From: Streptomyces sp. NBC_01268
GTDB lineage: Bacteria; Actinomycetota; Actinomycetes; Streptomycetales; Streptomycetaceae
Reading direction: 5' to 3'
Length of the DNA stretch: 64,000 nt
Assembly (NCBI RefSeq): GCF_036240795.1
Contig: NZ_CP108454.1
Location: 5,330,001 to 5,394,000 of the forward strand
Made by a program: the position numbers and the translations under genes
Shown here: piece after piece, positions 28,017-36,696 of the stretch
Layout of the letters: every line of letters starts with the position of its first letter
Position numbering within the stretch: the stretch's first letter is position 1
Notes under the pieces: generated by a model
Database searches by the model: none
Seen by the model: the letters and a program-made list of their open reading frames with translations, nothing else
What the model was told of the DNA's origin: nothing

Positions 28017-29171
28017 CTAGGCGGCCAGTCCCGTCTTGGCCCCCGCCCCGCACAGCGGCAGCACCGTCGTTCCGGGGTGCGCGGGGGCGGCGCGGACGGC
28101 CGCCCAGCAGGCGACGCCGGTCGGCTCGACGTACAGCCCGCGGCGGGCGAGGTCGAGCTGCGCTGCCCGGATCTGCTCCTCCGTCACGGTGCGGAAGGTG
28201 CCGCCGGAGGCCCGTACCGCGCGCAGGATCTGGGCGGCGCGCGGTGGCGCGGAGATGGCGATGCCCTCGGCGAGGGTGGGTCGGGCGGCGGCCGGGCCGG
28301 TGAGCTCCTCGGCTCCCGCGTGGAAGGCGGCGGCCAGCGGGGAGACGGCCTCGGCCTGGACGGCGACGAGGGCGGGGCGCCGTTCGACGAGCCCGTGGCC
28401 GTACAGCTCCTCGACGGCGAGGGCCGCGCCGAGCAGCAGGGTCCCGTTGCCGACGGGCAGGACGAGGGTGTCGGGGAGCCGGCCGCCGAGCTCCTCCCAG
28501 AGCTCGTAGACATAGGTCTTCGTGCCGTGCAGGAAGTGCGGGTTGTACACGTGCGAGGCGTAGAAGACGCCGGGTGCGTCGGCCGCCGCGCGGGCGGCCC
28601 GGGCGGTGGCCTCGCGGTCGCCGGGGACGACGACGGTACGGGCGCCGTGGGCGCGGATCTGCTCCAGCTTCTTGGCGGAGGTCCCTTCGGGGACGTACAC
28701 GGCGCAGTCGAGTCCGGCGCGGGCGCAGTACGCGGCGATCGCGGTGCCCGCGTTGCCGCTGCTGTCGGCGATCACGGTGTCCGGGCCCAGGCGGCGGGCG
28801 AGTTCGGCGAGCATCACGGCGCCGCGGTCCTTGAAGGACAGGGTCGGCATGAGGAAGTCGAGCTTGGCCGAGACGGTGCCGCCGCCGGCGGTGCCGTCTC
28901 CGGTGCCGACCGCGCCCTCGCCCCCGGTCAGCGGGACCAGGGGGGTGCGGCCCTCGCCGAGGGTGACGTGGGGCGCCTGGGGCGGTTCGGTCGCGAGGGG
29001 CAGGGCCTCCTCGTAACGCCACAAGGAATTCACACGTGACGTGAGGGACGGGAGTGACACCGGTGCGCCGGTGAACTCCAGATCCCAGGGCCCGCGGCAG
29101 CGCGGACAACACCAGGTGAGGGCGGACGCGGGGGCGTGGACCTGGCAGCGGGGGCACACGTAGGCGGTCAT
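28017..29171 (-). CDS. Threonine synthase-like PLP enzyme with N-terminal zinc ribbon
   Basis: A 384-aa fold-type II PLP enzyme. It opens with a zinc ribbon (CPRC near residue 5, CCPRC near residue 21), then the threonine synthase motif LGEGRTPLVPL, the PLP lysine in TLSFKDRGA, the ADSSGNAGTAIAAY phosphate-site block and the Gly-rich PVGNGTLLLG loop. True ThrC converts O-phosphohomoserine to threonine; many Streptomyces carry an extra divergent copy like this one of unsettled substrate. ATG 29171 is taken because the zinc ribbon begins there; ATG 29183 is also in frame, and neither has a good ribosome site. Divergent from the subtilase gene. Confidence 0.83.
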   Translation of the reverse strand: MTAYVCPRCQVHAPASALTWCCPRCRGPWDLEFTGAPVSLPSLTSRVNSLWRYEEALPLATEPPQAPHVTLGEGRTPLVPLTGGEGAVGTGDGTAGGGTVSAKLDFLMPTLSFKDRGAVMLAELARRLGPDTVIADSSGNAGTAIAAYCARAGLDCAVYVPEGTSAKKLEQIRAHGARTVVVPGDREATARAARAAADAPGVFYASHVYNPHFLHGTKTYVYELWEELGGRLPDTLVLPVGNGTLLLGAALAVEELYGHGLVERRPALVAVQAEAVSPLAAAFHAGAEELTGPAAARPTLAEGIAISAPPRAAQILRAVRASGGTFRTVTEEQIRAAQLDLARRGLYVEPTGVACWAAVRAAPAHPGTTVLPLCGAGAKTGLAA

Positions 29172-29361
29172 GAGCGCCAGCATGTCAGCGGTGTGGCGCC
29201 CGTGTGACGGGGTGTCCGGCGCCCTTGTGTGTTTCCTATGGATCAGCCAATCTTTCGCTCGGCACCCCGACATGACGAACGGCCCGGGCCCTTCGCCGTC
29301 TCTTGTCATGTCCCTGCCGTACCCCCACAGCAGCGCACCACCAATGAGGAGGACCCCTCAC

Positions 29362-30939
29362 ATGTCCGTGATGCGTGATTCCAGGCGCAGGCTGGCCGCC
29401 GCGAGCGCCATCGCCGTCGCCGCCCTCGCGCTCGGCTCCCTCTCCGCCGTCCCGGCCACCGCCGCCGGGCCCGCCGCCGAAGGCGTCATCCTGAACGCCG
29501 GGGCCGAGGGCACCGTCGCCAACAGCTACATCGTCACCCTCCGCGAATCCGCCGCCCAGGCGGAGACCGCGAAGGGGCGGGCCGTCGCGACGAAGTTCGG
29601 CGCGAAGATCCGGCGCACGTACACCGCGGCCCTCAACGGCTACTCCGTCGAGCTCTCCGAGGCGCAGGCCAGGAAGCTGGCGGCCGACCCGGCCGTCGAG
29701 ACCGTCAGCCAGAACCGGGTCTTCCACGTCGACGGCACGCAGCCCTCCCCGCCGTCCTGGGGCCTCGACCGGATCGACCAGAAGGCCCTCCCGCTCAACC
29801 AGAGCTACACGTACCCGGACAGCGCGGGCCAGGGCGTCACGGCGTACATCATCGACACCGGCGTCCGCATCACCCACAGCGACTTCGGCGGGCGCGCCTC
29901 CTACGGCTACGACGCCATCGACAACGACAACACCGCCCAGGACGGGCACGGCCACGGCACGCACGTCGCCGGCACCGTCGCGGGCTCGTCGTACGGCGTC
30001 GCCAAGAAGGCGAAGATCGTCGGCGTCCGCGTCCTCGACAACTCCGGCTCCGGCACCACCGAGCAGGTCGTCGCGGGCATCGACTGGGTGACGCAGAACG
30101 CCGTCAAGCCGGCCGTGGCCAACATGAGCCTCGGCGGCGGGGTCGACAGCGTCCTCGACGACGCGGTGCGCCGCTCCATCGCCTCCGGCGTCACCTACGG
30201 CGTCGCCGCCGGCAACGAGACCGACAACGCGGCCAACCACTCGCCCGCCCGGGTCGCCGAGGCCATCACGGTCGGCGCCACCACCTCGACCGACGCCAAG
30301 GCCAGCTACTCCAACTACGGCAGCGGCCTCGACCTCTTCGCCCCCGGCTCGTCCATCACCTCGTCCTGGAACACCAGCGACTCGGCGACCAACACCATCT
30401 CCGGTACGTCGATGGCGACCCCGCACGTGGTCGGCGCCGCCGCCCTCTGGCTGGGCGCCAACCCGACGGCCACCCCGGCGCAGGTCTCCGAGGCGCTGGT
30501 CGCCGCCGCGACCCCGAACGTCGTCACCAGCCCCGGCAGCGGCTCGCCGAACCGGCTGCTGTACGTCGGCGGCGGCACCACCCCGCCGCCCACCGGCCCG
30601 AAGTTCGAGAACACCGCGGACTACGCGGTCAACGACAACGCGACCGTCGAGTCCCCGGTGACCGTCAGCGGCGTCACGGGCAACGCCCCGGCCGCCCTCC
30701 AGGTGCCGGTGAACATCGTGCACACCTACATCGGTGACCTCCAGGTCCAGCTGATAGCCCCCGACGGCTCGGCGTACACCCTGAAGGCCTTCGGCACCGG
30801 CGGCAGCGCGGACAACATCAACACCACGTACACCGTCAACGCCTCCTCCGAGGTCGCGAACGGCACGTGGAAGCTGCGGGTCACGGACAACGCGGCCTAC
30901 GACACCGGAAAGATCGACTCCTGGGCGCTGCAGTTCTGA
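29362..30939 (+). CDS. Secreted subtilisin-family serine protease (S8)
   Basis: A 525-aa extracellular protease precursor. Signal peptide about 1-35 (ending PATAA), I9-type inhibitory propeptide about 50-110 (NSYIVTLRESAA), then the S8 catalytic domain with D165 (IIDTGVRITHSDF), H198 (GHGHGTHVAGT) and S350 (SGTSMATPHVVG). The C-terminal 110 residues are a P/homo-B type beta-sandwich (VPVNIVHTYIGDLQVQLIAP, ending KIDSWALQF). ATG 29362 chosen for the strong GAGGAGGA before it. Its 3' end faces a serpin-like gene across a shared hairpin. Confidence 0.94.
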   Translation: MSVMRDSRRRLAAASAIAVAALALGSLSAVPATAAGPAAEGVILNAGAEGTVANSYIVTLRESAAQAETAKGRAVATKFGAKIRRTYTAALNGYSVELSEAQARKLAADPAVETVSQNRVFHVDGTQPSPPSWGLDRIDQKALPLNQSYTYPDSAGQGVTAYIIDTGVRITHSDFGGRASYGYDAIDNDNTAQDGHGHGTHVAGTVAGSSYGVAKKAKIVGVRVLDNSGSGTTEQVVAGIDWVTQNAVKPAVANMSLGGGVDSVLDDAVRRSIASGVTYGVAAGNETDNAANHSPARVAEAITVGATTSTDAKASYSNYGSGLDLFAPGSSITSSWNTSDSATNTISGTSMATPHVVGAAALWLGANPTATPAQVSEALVAAATPNVVTSPGSGSPNRLLYVGGGTTPPPTGPKFENTADYAVNDNATVESPVTVSGVTGNAPAALQVPVNIVHTYIGDLQVQLIAPDGSAYTLKAFGTGGSADNINTTYTVNASSEVANGTWKLRVTDNAAYDTGKIDSWALQF

Positions 30940-30957
30940 CGCGCCCGAAGCAGGGGT

Positions 30958-30992
30958 GAGGGGCGGTCGCCGGTCTCCGGCGGCCGCCCCTC
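30958..30992. terminator. Bidirectional terminator between subtilase and serpin genes
   Basis: A stem of about 15 bp (GAGGGGCGG.CGCCG with CGGCGGCCGCCCCTC, one G-U pair) with a small loop, centred between two convergent genes. It could stop transcription from both sides. Confidence 0.8.
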
Positions 30993-30996
30993 GGCC

Positions 30997-32160
30997 TCAG
31001 GGCCGCTCCACCCAGCCCGCCGTCAGGACCAGGCCCGAGGCGCGGTGGACGGCCAGGAAGCCGAACGGGCGGTCGACCTCGACGGCGACGACCCGGACCG
31101 TGTACGTCGAGGGCGGCGCACCCGCGCCGAACGCTCCGAAGGCCGCCACCGACGCCGCCTCGAAGCCCTGCGCCGTGAACTCGGCCGTCGCCGCCTGCCG
31201 GCCCTGCCCGATCGCGAGCGGGACGTCGCCGACACCGGGGAAGTGGCCGCGGTCGGCGTCCCGCGCGGCGGTCAGGCCGAACAGCCCGTGGTGGGCCAGC
31301 AGGTCGTGCCCGGCGGAGAGGGCGAAGGCCGGGACCGACGCCGACAGGCGCGGGTCCGGCGTCGTGCTGCGCGCGGTGCGGACCTCCAGCCCGGGGCCCG
31401 GATCGCCGGTCGGGAGCCGGTCGCCGGGGACGGCGGGAGAGCGGCCCTCCAGGACGTCGAGCCCGGCGCGCAGGACGGCACCGGACGCCGCCGCCGGCTC
31501 GCCCAGCAGGAGGTGCACGTCGACCCCCGTGTCGCCGCGGACCCGCAGCACCGTCAGCGGCCCCGCCTCCGTGTCGGCCAGGCCGACGTCGTCGAGCGCG
31601 GGCGTGGAGCGGTGCAGCCGGGTCACCGTCCGGCCCGACCAAGGGCCGCTCGTCAGCCGGGCCTTGCGGGTCCAGAACGGATCGACCCAGGTCGTCCGCA
31701 CCGTCTGGGCCGAGGCGAGGACGAGCAGCGTCTCCTCGTCCACGGCGACCGGCAGCGCCGGGACCAGGCCGCCCGTGCGCTCGGCCGCCCACGCGTCCAG
31801 CGCCTTGCGGTCGGCCGCGGCGTCCCCGGTGAGCCGGCCGAGCACCGCGTCCGGCAGGCCCGCCACCCAGGAGTCGCGCAGCCGCAGTTCCGCGCGGGCC
31901 CACAGACCGGTGGCCGAGGCCACCCCGGGGATCGCGCCGAGGCCGGCCACCAGCTCGCGGGCCGCTCCGGCCGCCGCCTCCGCCGGCAGCCCGAGCGCCT
32001 CCGCCAGCTCCTCCCTGGCCGCTCCGGCGGCGCCGTCCGCGAGAGGGGCCAGCAGGGGCCAGACGCCCGCCGCCGACAGGACGGTGCTCCCGCCCGCCGG
32101 AAGCGCCCCGGCCCATCGTGCCGTCATCCGGTTGACCGCCCGTACCGTGTCGCCCCGCAT
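30997..32160 (-). CDS. Serpin-family protein
   Basis: About 387 aa with the serpin layout: N-terminal helices (GGSTVLSAAGVWPLLAPLADGAAG), strand region LVLASAQTVRTTWVDPF, a reactive-centre region around AEFTAQGFEAASVAAFGAFG, and the C-terminal RPFGFLAVHRASGLVLTAGWV matching the serpin signature FxPFLFxIxxxxxxxxLFxGxV. Serpins trap serine or cysteine proteases by a conformational switch. No signal peptide is visible, so it is probably cytoplasmic. Streptomyces serpin-like proteins are poorly characterised, and the hinge here is Ala-rich, as inhibitory serpins need. It is convergent with a secreted subtilase gene; whether that enzyme is the target is unknown. Confidence 0.82.
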   Translation of the reverse strand: MRGDTVRAVNRMTARWAGALPAGGSTVLSAAGVWPLLAPLADGAAGAAREELAEALGLPAEAAAGAARELVAGLGAIPGVASATGLWARAELRLRDSWVAGLPDAVLGRLTGDAAADRKALDAWAAERTGGLVPALPVAVDEETLLVLASAQTVRTTWVDPFWTRKARLTSGPWSGRTVTRLHRSTPALDDVGLADTEAGPLTVLRVRGDTGVDVHLLLGEPAAASGAVLRAGLDVLEGRSPAVPGDRLPTGDPGPGLEVRTARSTTPDPRLSASVPAFALSAGHDLLAHHGLFGLTAARDADRGHFPGVGDVPLAIGQGRQAATAEFTAQGFEAASVAAFGAFGAGAPPSTYTVRVVAVEVDRPFGFLAVHRASGLVLTAGWVERP

Positions 32161-32245
32161 ATCGCCCCCGTTCCCCGGACCACGTACGATGCGCGCGCCC
32201 GTTCGATTGTCCGTTCCACCCGCCCCGATCAGGAGCACCGTACTC

Positions 32246-33544
32246 GTGGACCCGTCCCAGCCGCCCCAGGATTCCCCGGCCCCGGGGACCCCGACGCCGC
32301 CTCCCGCGGAGTTGCCCGCCGGGCCGCCTGCCGCGCCGCCCGCCGGACCCGCGCAGACTCCGGGCGGGGCGTTCGCGCCGCCCGCCGGTCCGCCCGCGCC
32401 GCCCGTCGGGCCCGGCGGTCCGGCCGCGCCCGGGCCGTACGGTGCCCCCGGGCCGTACCAGGTTCCCGGGCCCTACACGCCGTACGGCCCGTACGGACCG
32501 CAGGGGCCCGGTGGCGCCGGTCCCTACGGGGCGCCCCGGCCGGGCACCAACGGACTGGCCGTCGCCTCCCTCGTCTCCGGCATCGTCTGCTGTCTGCCGC
32601 CCCTCGGACTGATCCTGGGCCTGGTCGCCCTGCCCCGGATCCGGAAGCAGCAGCAGAAGGGCAAGGGCCTCGCCGTCGCGGGCATCGCCCTGTCCACGGT
32701 GAGCTGCCTCCTCGTCGTCCTCGGCTTCGCGACCGGCGGCTTCGCCTCGTTCTGGGAGGGCTTCCAGGAGGGCGTGGACAAGGCGGGCTCCTCCAAGTCC
32801 GCCTTCTCGCTGCGCAAGGGCGAGTGCTTCGACGTGCCCGGGAAGATGGAGGAGTACACCGAGAACGTCGACATCGTCGACTGCGCGAAGCCCCACGAGG
32901 GCGAGGTCACCGGCAGCTTCAAGATCACCGGCTACGCCAAGTGGCCCGGCGACAAGGCCCTCGACGGCCTCGCCGAGGAGCGCTGCCAGGAGATCAACGA
33001 CGCGTACACGCTGGACAAGTGGGCCGTCCCGGACGATGTCTGGACCTACTACTACCTGCCCAGCAGCATGTCCTGGCGGGGCGGCGACCGCACGGTGACC
33101 TGCACCTACGGCACGGACAAGACGCCCTTCTCCGGCTCCCTGCGCAAGGACGGCTTCACCCTCAACGCCGACCAGCACGCCTTCCTGCTGGCCGTCAACG
33201 CGATCGACACGGCCCTCATGAAGGAGCCCGAGGAGGACGCCGACGCCGACCTCGACGCCAACACGGCCTGGGCCCGGGAGGTCCTCACGACCGTCACGGC
33301 GGAGGCCCAGGGGCTGCGCACCCGCGGCTGGCCGGCCGCCGTCGAGCGGCCGGTGGTCGAGCTGGCGGACAAGCTGGACGCCGCCGGGAAGAAGTGGCGG
33401 AAGCTGGCGGCGGCGCAGGACGACGAGGCGTTCTGGGCGGAGTACGAGAAGGCGTACGACGCGCTCGACCCGAAGATGGAGTCCGCGGCCCGCCGGGCGC
33501 TCGGCCTCGCCGACACCCTCAACCGCGACAGCGAGAAGGTCTGA
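32246..33544 (+). CDS. Membrane protein with DUF4190 and septum-formation-like domain
   Basis: A 432-aa protein. Residues 1-95 are Pro/Gly/Ala/Tyr-rich and probably disordered (PYGPYGPQGPGG). Two hydrophobic helices follow (LAVASLVSGIVCCLPPLGLILGLVAL and LAVAGIALSTVSCLLVVLGFA), the DUF4190 arrangement. The extracellular part starts KGECFDVPG and contains cysteines typical of the septum-formation domain family (DUF4190/Septum_form), then a charged helical tail. Function unknown; thought to be cell-envelope associated. GTG start chosen for the upstream AGGAGC. Divergent from the serpin gene with an 85-nt gap. Confidence 0.82.
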   Translation: MDPSQPPQDSPAPGTPTPPPAELPAGPPAAPPAGPAQTPGGAFAPPAGPPAPPVGPGGPAAPGPYGAPGPYQVPGPYTPYGPYGPQGPGGAGPYGAPRPGTNGLAVASLVSGIVCCLPPLGLILGLVALPRIRKQQQKGKGLAVAGIALSTVSCLLVVLGFATGGFASFWEGFQEGVDKAGSSKSAFSLRKGECFDVPGKMEEYTENVDIVDCAKPHEGEVTGSFKITGYAKWPGDKALDGLAEERCQEINDAYTLDKWAVPDDVWTYYYLPSSMSWRGGDRTVTCTYGTDKTPFSGSLRKDGFTLNADQHAFLLAVNAIDTALMKEPEEDADADLDANTAWAREVLTTVTAEAQGLRTRGWPAAVERPVVELADKLDAAGKKWRKLAAAQDDEAFWAEYEKAYDALDPKMESAARRALGLADTLNRDSEKV

Positions 33545-33558
33545 GCCGCGCCCGCGCA

Positions 33559-33604
33559 CGACGGACGGGGTCCGGTCTCGGCCGAGACCGGACCCCGTCC
33601 GTCG
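33559..33604. terminator. Perfect 46-bp palindromic terminator
   Basis: Two 23-base arms, with no spacer, are exact reverse complements (arms 33559-33581 and 33582-33604; core GTCTCGGCCGAGAC), followed by TTTCGTG. It sits between convergent genes and can act in both directions; a few central bases would open to form the loop. Confidence 0.88.
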
Positions 33605-33709
33605 TTTCGTGCTCCCGTCGTTCCCGTCGTTCCCGTCAGACCTTCGCGGCCGTCCTGGCCCTCCTGGCCGTCAGGACCTCACGGCTCAGGACGTCACGGC
33701 TCCGTCCGC

Positions 33710-35047
33710 TCAACGGCGGCCGCCCAGTACGCCGTTGACCGCGGTGATCAGCTCGCCGTCCGGGGTGTCCCCGTCCAGCGACCAGAACATCGCGCCGCCG
33801 AGCCCCTTGGCCCGTACGTACGCCGACTTGGTGCGCAGGACCTGCGGGTCGTCGTACGTCCACAGGGTCGTGCCGTCGAACAGCCAGGCGTGCCCGTTGC
33901 GGCGGTCCCGGTGCACGGTGGACGCGCCCGAGTCGGCCAGCTTCCTCAGCGCCTCGTAGTCCTCGGAGCCGGCGCCCCAGGTGCCGGCCGCCGCGCCGGT
34001 GGCGGGCTTGCCGAGGCCGGTGCCGCCGCCGGTGACGCCGGTCCAGCCCTGGCCGTAGAACGGCATGCCGACCACCAGCTTGCGGGCGGGGGCGCCGCGC
34101 CGCAGCCAGTCGTTCACGGTCTGGTCGACGCTGAAGTCGCCCCGGGGGGCGAAGAGCGCGGACTGCTGGGCGGTGGTCGACTCCCAGCTGCCGTGGAAGT
34201 CGTAGCCCTGGAGGTTCACGAAGTCGAAGTCACGCATGATCTTCCGGACCTCGAAGCCCGCGTCGATCTTGGCGGGCGCGGTCGGCACGAACGCCGACAG
34301 CTCGTAGTGCTTCCGCTTCCGCTCGGTCTTCGCGTACCCGTCGAGCTGGGTGCGGAACTCGTGCACCAGCGCGGTGAAGTTCTGCTTGTCCTCCGGGCGG
34401 AAGACGGTGTCGGTGTCGCCCGCGGAGCCGGGCCACTCCCAGTCGATGTCGATGCCGTCGAAGAGGCCCGCGGCGGCTCCCGCACCGCCACGGGCGCCGT
34501 CGACGGGCAGGTTGCCCTTGATGTAGAGGTCGATGCAGGAGGCGACGAGGGCCTTGCGGGAGGCGGGGGTGCGGGCCGCGTCCGAGAAGTGGGTGGACCA
34601 GCTCCAACCGCCCAGCGAGATCATGACCTTGAGGCCGGGGTGCGCGGCCTTGAGCTCGCGCAGCTGGTTGAAGTTGCCGGCCAGCCGCTGGTCCGGGGTG
34701 TCGGCGACCCCGTCGACCGAACCGGCCGCGTCGAGCGGGCGCACGTAGTCGGCCCAGGCGTCGGCTTCACCGGGGACGTTCCCGGTGAAGCACTTCCCTT
34801 CGGCGCTCACGTTGCCGAAGGCGTAGTTGATGTGGCTCAGTTTTGCGGCGGTGCCGCTGGTCTCCAGGTCCTTGACCTGGAAGTTCCGCCCGTAGACGCC
34901 CCATTGGGTGAAGTAGCCGACGCGCTTGTACGCGGGCTTGGCGGGCTTCTCGTGGGTCGGGGCCGCGCCCGCGGCGGGGGCGAGGGCGGCGAGCAGGCCG
35001 AGGGAGACGGCGGCGACGGACATCCGGGAAAGGCTTCTGCGACGCAT
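33710..35047 (-). CDS. Secreted GH18 chitinase
   Basis: About 445 aa. Signal peptide MRRRSLSRMSVAAVSLGLL ending near AGAAP. The catalytic TIM barrel carries SLGGWSWSTHF and the GH18 signature FDGIDIDWEW, with E204 as the acid/base. The insertion before the last strands (GMPFYGQGW) and GAMFWSLDGD are typical of chitinase A/C-type family 18 enzymes. It hydrolyses chitin outside the cell to chito-oligosaccharides. No separate chitin-binding domain. ATG 35047 is preferred because the signal peptide begins there and a DasR-type operator lies just upstream; in-frame starts at 35074 and 35083 would place the operator inside the coding region. No clear ribosome site, so a leaderless message is possible. 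Confidence 0.92.
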   Translation of the reverse strand: MRRRSLSRMSVAAVSLGLLAALAPAAGAAPTHEKPAKPAYKRVGYFTQWGVYGRNFQVKDLETSGTAAKLSHINYAFGNVSAEGKCFTGNVPGEADAWADYVRPLDAAGSVDGVADTPDQRLAGNFNQLRELKAAHPGLKVMISLGGWSWSTHFSDAARTPASRKALVASCIDLYIKGNLPVDGARGGAGAAAGLFDGIDIDWEWPGSAGDTDTVFRPEDKQNFTALVHEFRTQLDGYAKTERKRKHYELSAFVPTAPAKIDAGFEVRKIMRDFDFVNLQGYDFHGSWESTTAQQSALFAPRGDFSVDQTVNDWLRRGAPARKLVVGMPFYGQGWTGVTGGGTGLGKPATGAAAGTWGAGSEDYEALRKLADSGASTVHRDRRNGHAWLFDGTTLWTYDDPQVLRTKSAYVRAKGLGGAMFWSLDGDTPDGELITAVNGVLGGRR

Positions 35048-35059
35048 GAGGCGGAACGT

Positions 35060-35075
35060 ATTGGTCTGGACCATC
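35060..35075. promoter_or_regulatory. DasR-responsive element (dre)-like operator
   Basis: The 12-bp near-palindrome TGGTCTGGACCA (35062-35073) matches the dre consensus core TGGTCTAGACCA at 11 of 12 positions. In Streptomyces, DasR represses chitinase genes through this motif and is released by glucosamine-6-phosphate. It sits 15 nt upstream of the preferred chitinase start, overlapping where a promoter or leaderless start would be. Confidence 0.75.
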
Positions 35076-35233
35076 AACGTCAAGGATTCCGACGGGAGTT
35101 CGGTGGCTATACCTGCGGTAAGCGCCTGCGTAAAGGCAAGTCATCACTTCGAGTGAAACTGTGGCCCATGCTTGCGGTCGCGCACCCTCGGTTGTCAGTC
35201 TGTAGCTGTCAGTCAACCTGAGGGGAGTGTCCA

Positions 35234-35986
35234 GTGACGTTCGGTGAGCAGCCCGCCTATCTGCGTGTGGCGAGCGATCTCCGGGAGAAGATCGCCAACG
35301 GCTCGCTTCCTCCGCACACCCGGCTCCCCTCCCAGGCGCGCATCCGCGAGGAGTACGGGGTGTCGGACACCGTCGCACTGGAAGCGCGCAAGGTCCTGAT
35401 GGCCGAGGGCCTGGTCGAGGGGCGCTCGGGCTCGGGGACCTATGTGCGCGAGCGGCCCGTGCCGCGCCCCATCGCCCGCTCCGGCTACCGCCCCGCCGCG
35501 GGCGCCACCCCCTTCCGGCAGGAGCAGGCCGCCGAAGGGGCGCGCGGCACCTGGGAGTCGAACAGCGAGCAGGAGCCCGCGAGCGCCGAGACCGCCGCGC
35601 GACTCGGCATCGAGCCGGGGGAGCGGGTGATGCGCACGCGGTACGTCTACCGGGACGCGGGCGAGCCGATGATGCTCTCCACCTCCTGGGAGCCGCTCGC
35701 CGTCACCGGCCGCACGCCGGTCATGCTGCCCGAGGAGGGGCCGCTGGGCGGCTGCGGGGTGGTCGAGCGGATGGCCGCGATCGACGTGGTGGTGGACAAC
35801 GTGGTGGAGGAGGTCGGCGCCCGTCCCGGCCTCGCGGAGGAGCTGCTGACCCTCGGCGGCGTCCCCGGCCACGTGGTGATGGTGGTCGAGCGGACCTACT
35901 ACGCCTCGGGGCGGGCGGTCGAGACCGCGGACGTCGTCGTGCCCGCCGACCGCTACCGGATCGCCTACCACCTGCCCGTGCGGTGA
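35234..35986 (+). CDS. GntR-family (HutC subfamily) regulator
   Basis: A 250-aa regulator: winged helix at residues 5-70 (LRVASDLREKIANGSLPPHTRLPS, then GRSGSGTYVR) and a UTRA ligand-binding domain at about 95-245 (GERVMRTRYVYRDAGEPMML). The ligand is not predictable. It is not DasR, whose sequence differs clearly. GTG start with GAGGGGAG 6 nt before. Divergent from the chitinase gene with a 186-nt gap, so regulation of chitinase by this protein is possible but unproven. Confidence 0.88.
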   Translation: MTFGEQPAYLRVASDLREKIANGSLPPHTRLPSQARIREEYGVSDTVALEARKVLMAEGLVEGRSGSGTYVRERPVPRPIARSGYRPAAGATPFRQEQAAEGARGTWESNSEQEPASAETAARLGIEPGERVMRTRYVYRDAGEPMMLSTSWEPLAVTGRTPVMLPEEGPLGGCGVVERMAAIDVVVDNVVEEVGARPGLAEELLTLGGVPGHVVMVVERTYYASGRAVETADVVVPADRYRIAYHLPVR

Positions 35987-36448
35987 GCGGCTGAGCGGCC
36001 CTGACTCTCTGCCCGCTCACCGCCCGGGCGTCCGGGGGCGGCCCGGGCCACCCCGTGAACGGTCCGGGCGCGGCCGTCCCCGACGTGACCGCCCCCCATG
36101 GGCGCGCGGTCCCGCGCCACCCCGTACGAGCTGCGCCGGCATCGCCGCCCGCCCCGCCCGCTCCGGGCCGGTCCGCCCGCTGCGCGGCTCCCTCGACACC
36201 ATGTGCCGGGGCGTCCGGCGCAGGGACCGGCGGCCGCCGGAGCGGCCCTGATGCCGGTGCCGACCACCCCCTCAGGCTCCGCCCGTGGCCCGACCCCGGC
36301 CTCCCTTCGCCGGTTACTGGCCAGATGCGTATCTCTTCGTGAAAAGACGCCTCCGCTGTGTAAAGGTCAGGCGTAAGCTCCGGCATATGCGGATTGCGAT
36401 TTCCTGGAGATCGTCAGACATGGCCGGACCGGCGGAGGGAGAAGTCCG
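35987..36448. other. Gene-free stretch
   Basis: 462 bases with no convincing gene. The first 330 bases are extremely GC-rich (runs such as CGGCCCGGGCC), and short open frames there have no ribosome sites. The last 110 bases are more AT-rich and probably hold the promoter of the SPOR-domain gene. Confidence 0.5.
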
Positions 36449-36628
36449 ATGAGCGACAGCGGCCCCGTCCTTCCCTGGCTCGTCATACGGCAGGACGACA
36501 ACGGCAACCGCTACCGCGTCGGTCAGTACGCGACCAAGGACGAGGCCCAGCGGATCGCCGACAGCCTCGACGACCGCGGCCACCAGCAGCTCTACTCGGT
36601 CGAGCGGATCGGCTCGCCCGCGATCTGA
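36449..36628 (+). CDS. Small SPOR-like domain protein
   Basis: A 59-aa protein starting MSDSGPVLPWLVIRQDDNG with the pattern NRYRVGQYATKDEAQRIAD, that is, a strand-loop-helix unit like half of a SPOR repeat. Many Streptomyces have a stand-alone protein of this size. SPOR domains bind denuded peptidoglycan at division sites, but this short form has no membrane anchor and its job is unknown. ATG with GGAGGGAGAAG upstream. Too short to be found by a long-frame search. Confidence 0.82.
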   Translation: MSDSGPVLPWLVIRQDDNGNRYRVGQYATKDEAQRIADSLDDRGHQQLYSVERIGSPAI

Positions 36629-36696
36629 GCGGGCCGGGCCGACGGCGGCCCCGCGTCCGGGCGGCCCTCGTGGCCGCCCGCGTTACGCTCCGCCCC

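Noticed and set aside
35234..35986. GntR regulator as DasR itself
   Set aside because: Same HutC subfamily, but its N-terminal and UTRA sequences do not match DasR as I know it.
36055..36376. Open frames in the GC-rich gap before the SPOR-like gene
   Set aside because: Arg/Pro/Ala-rich translations, no ribosome sites, no recognisable motif.
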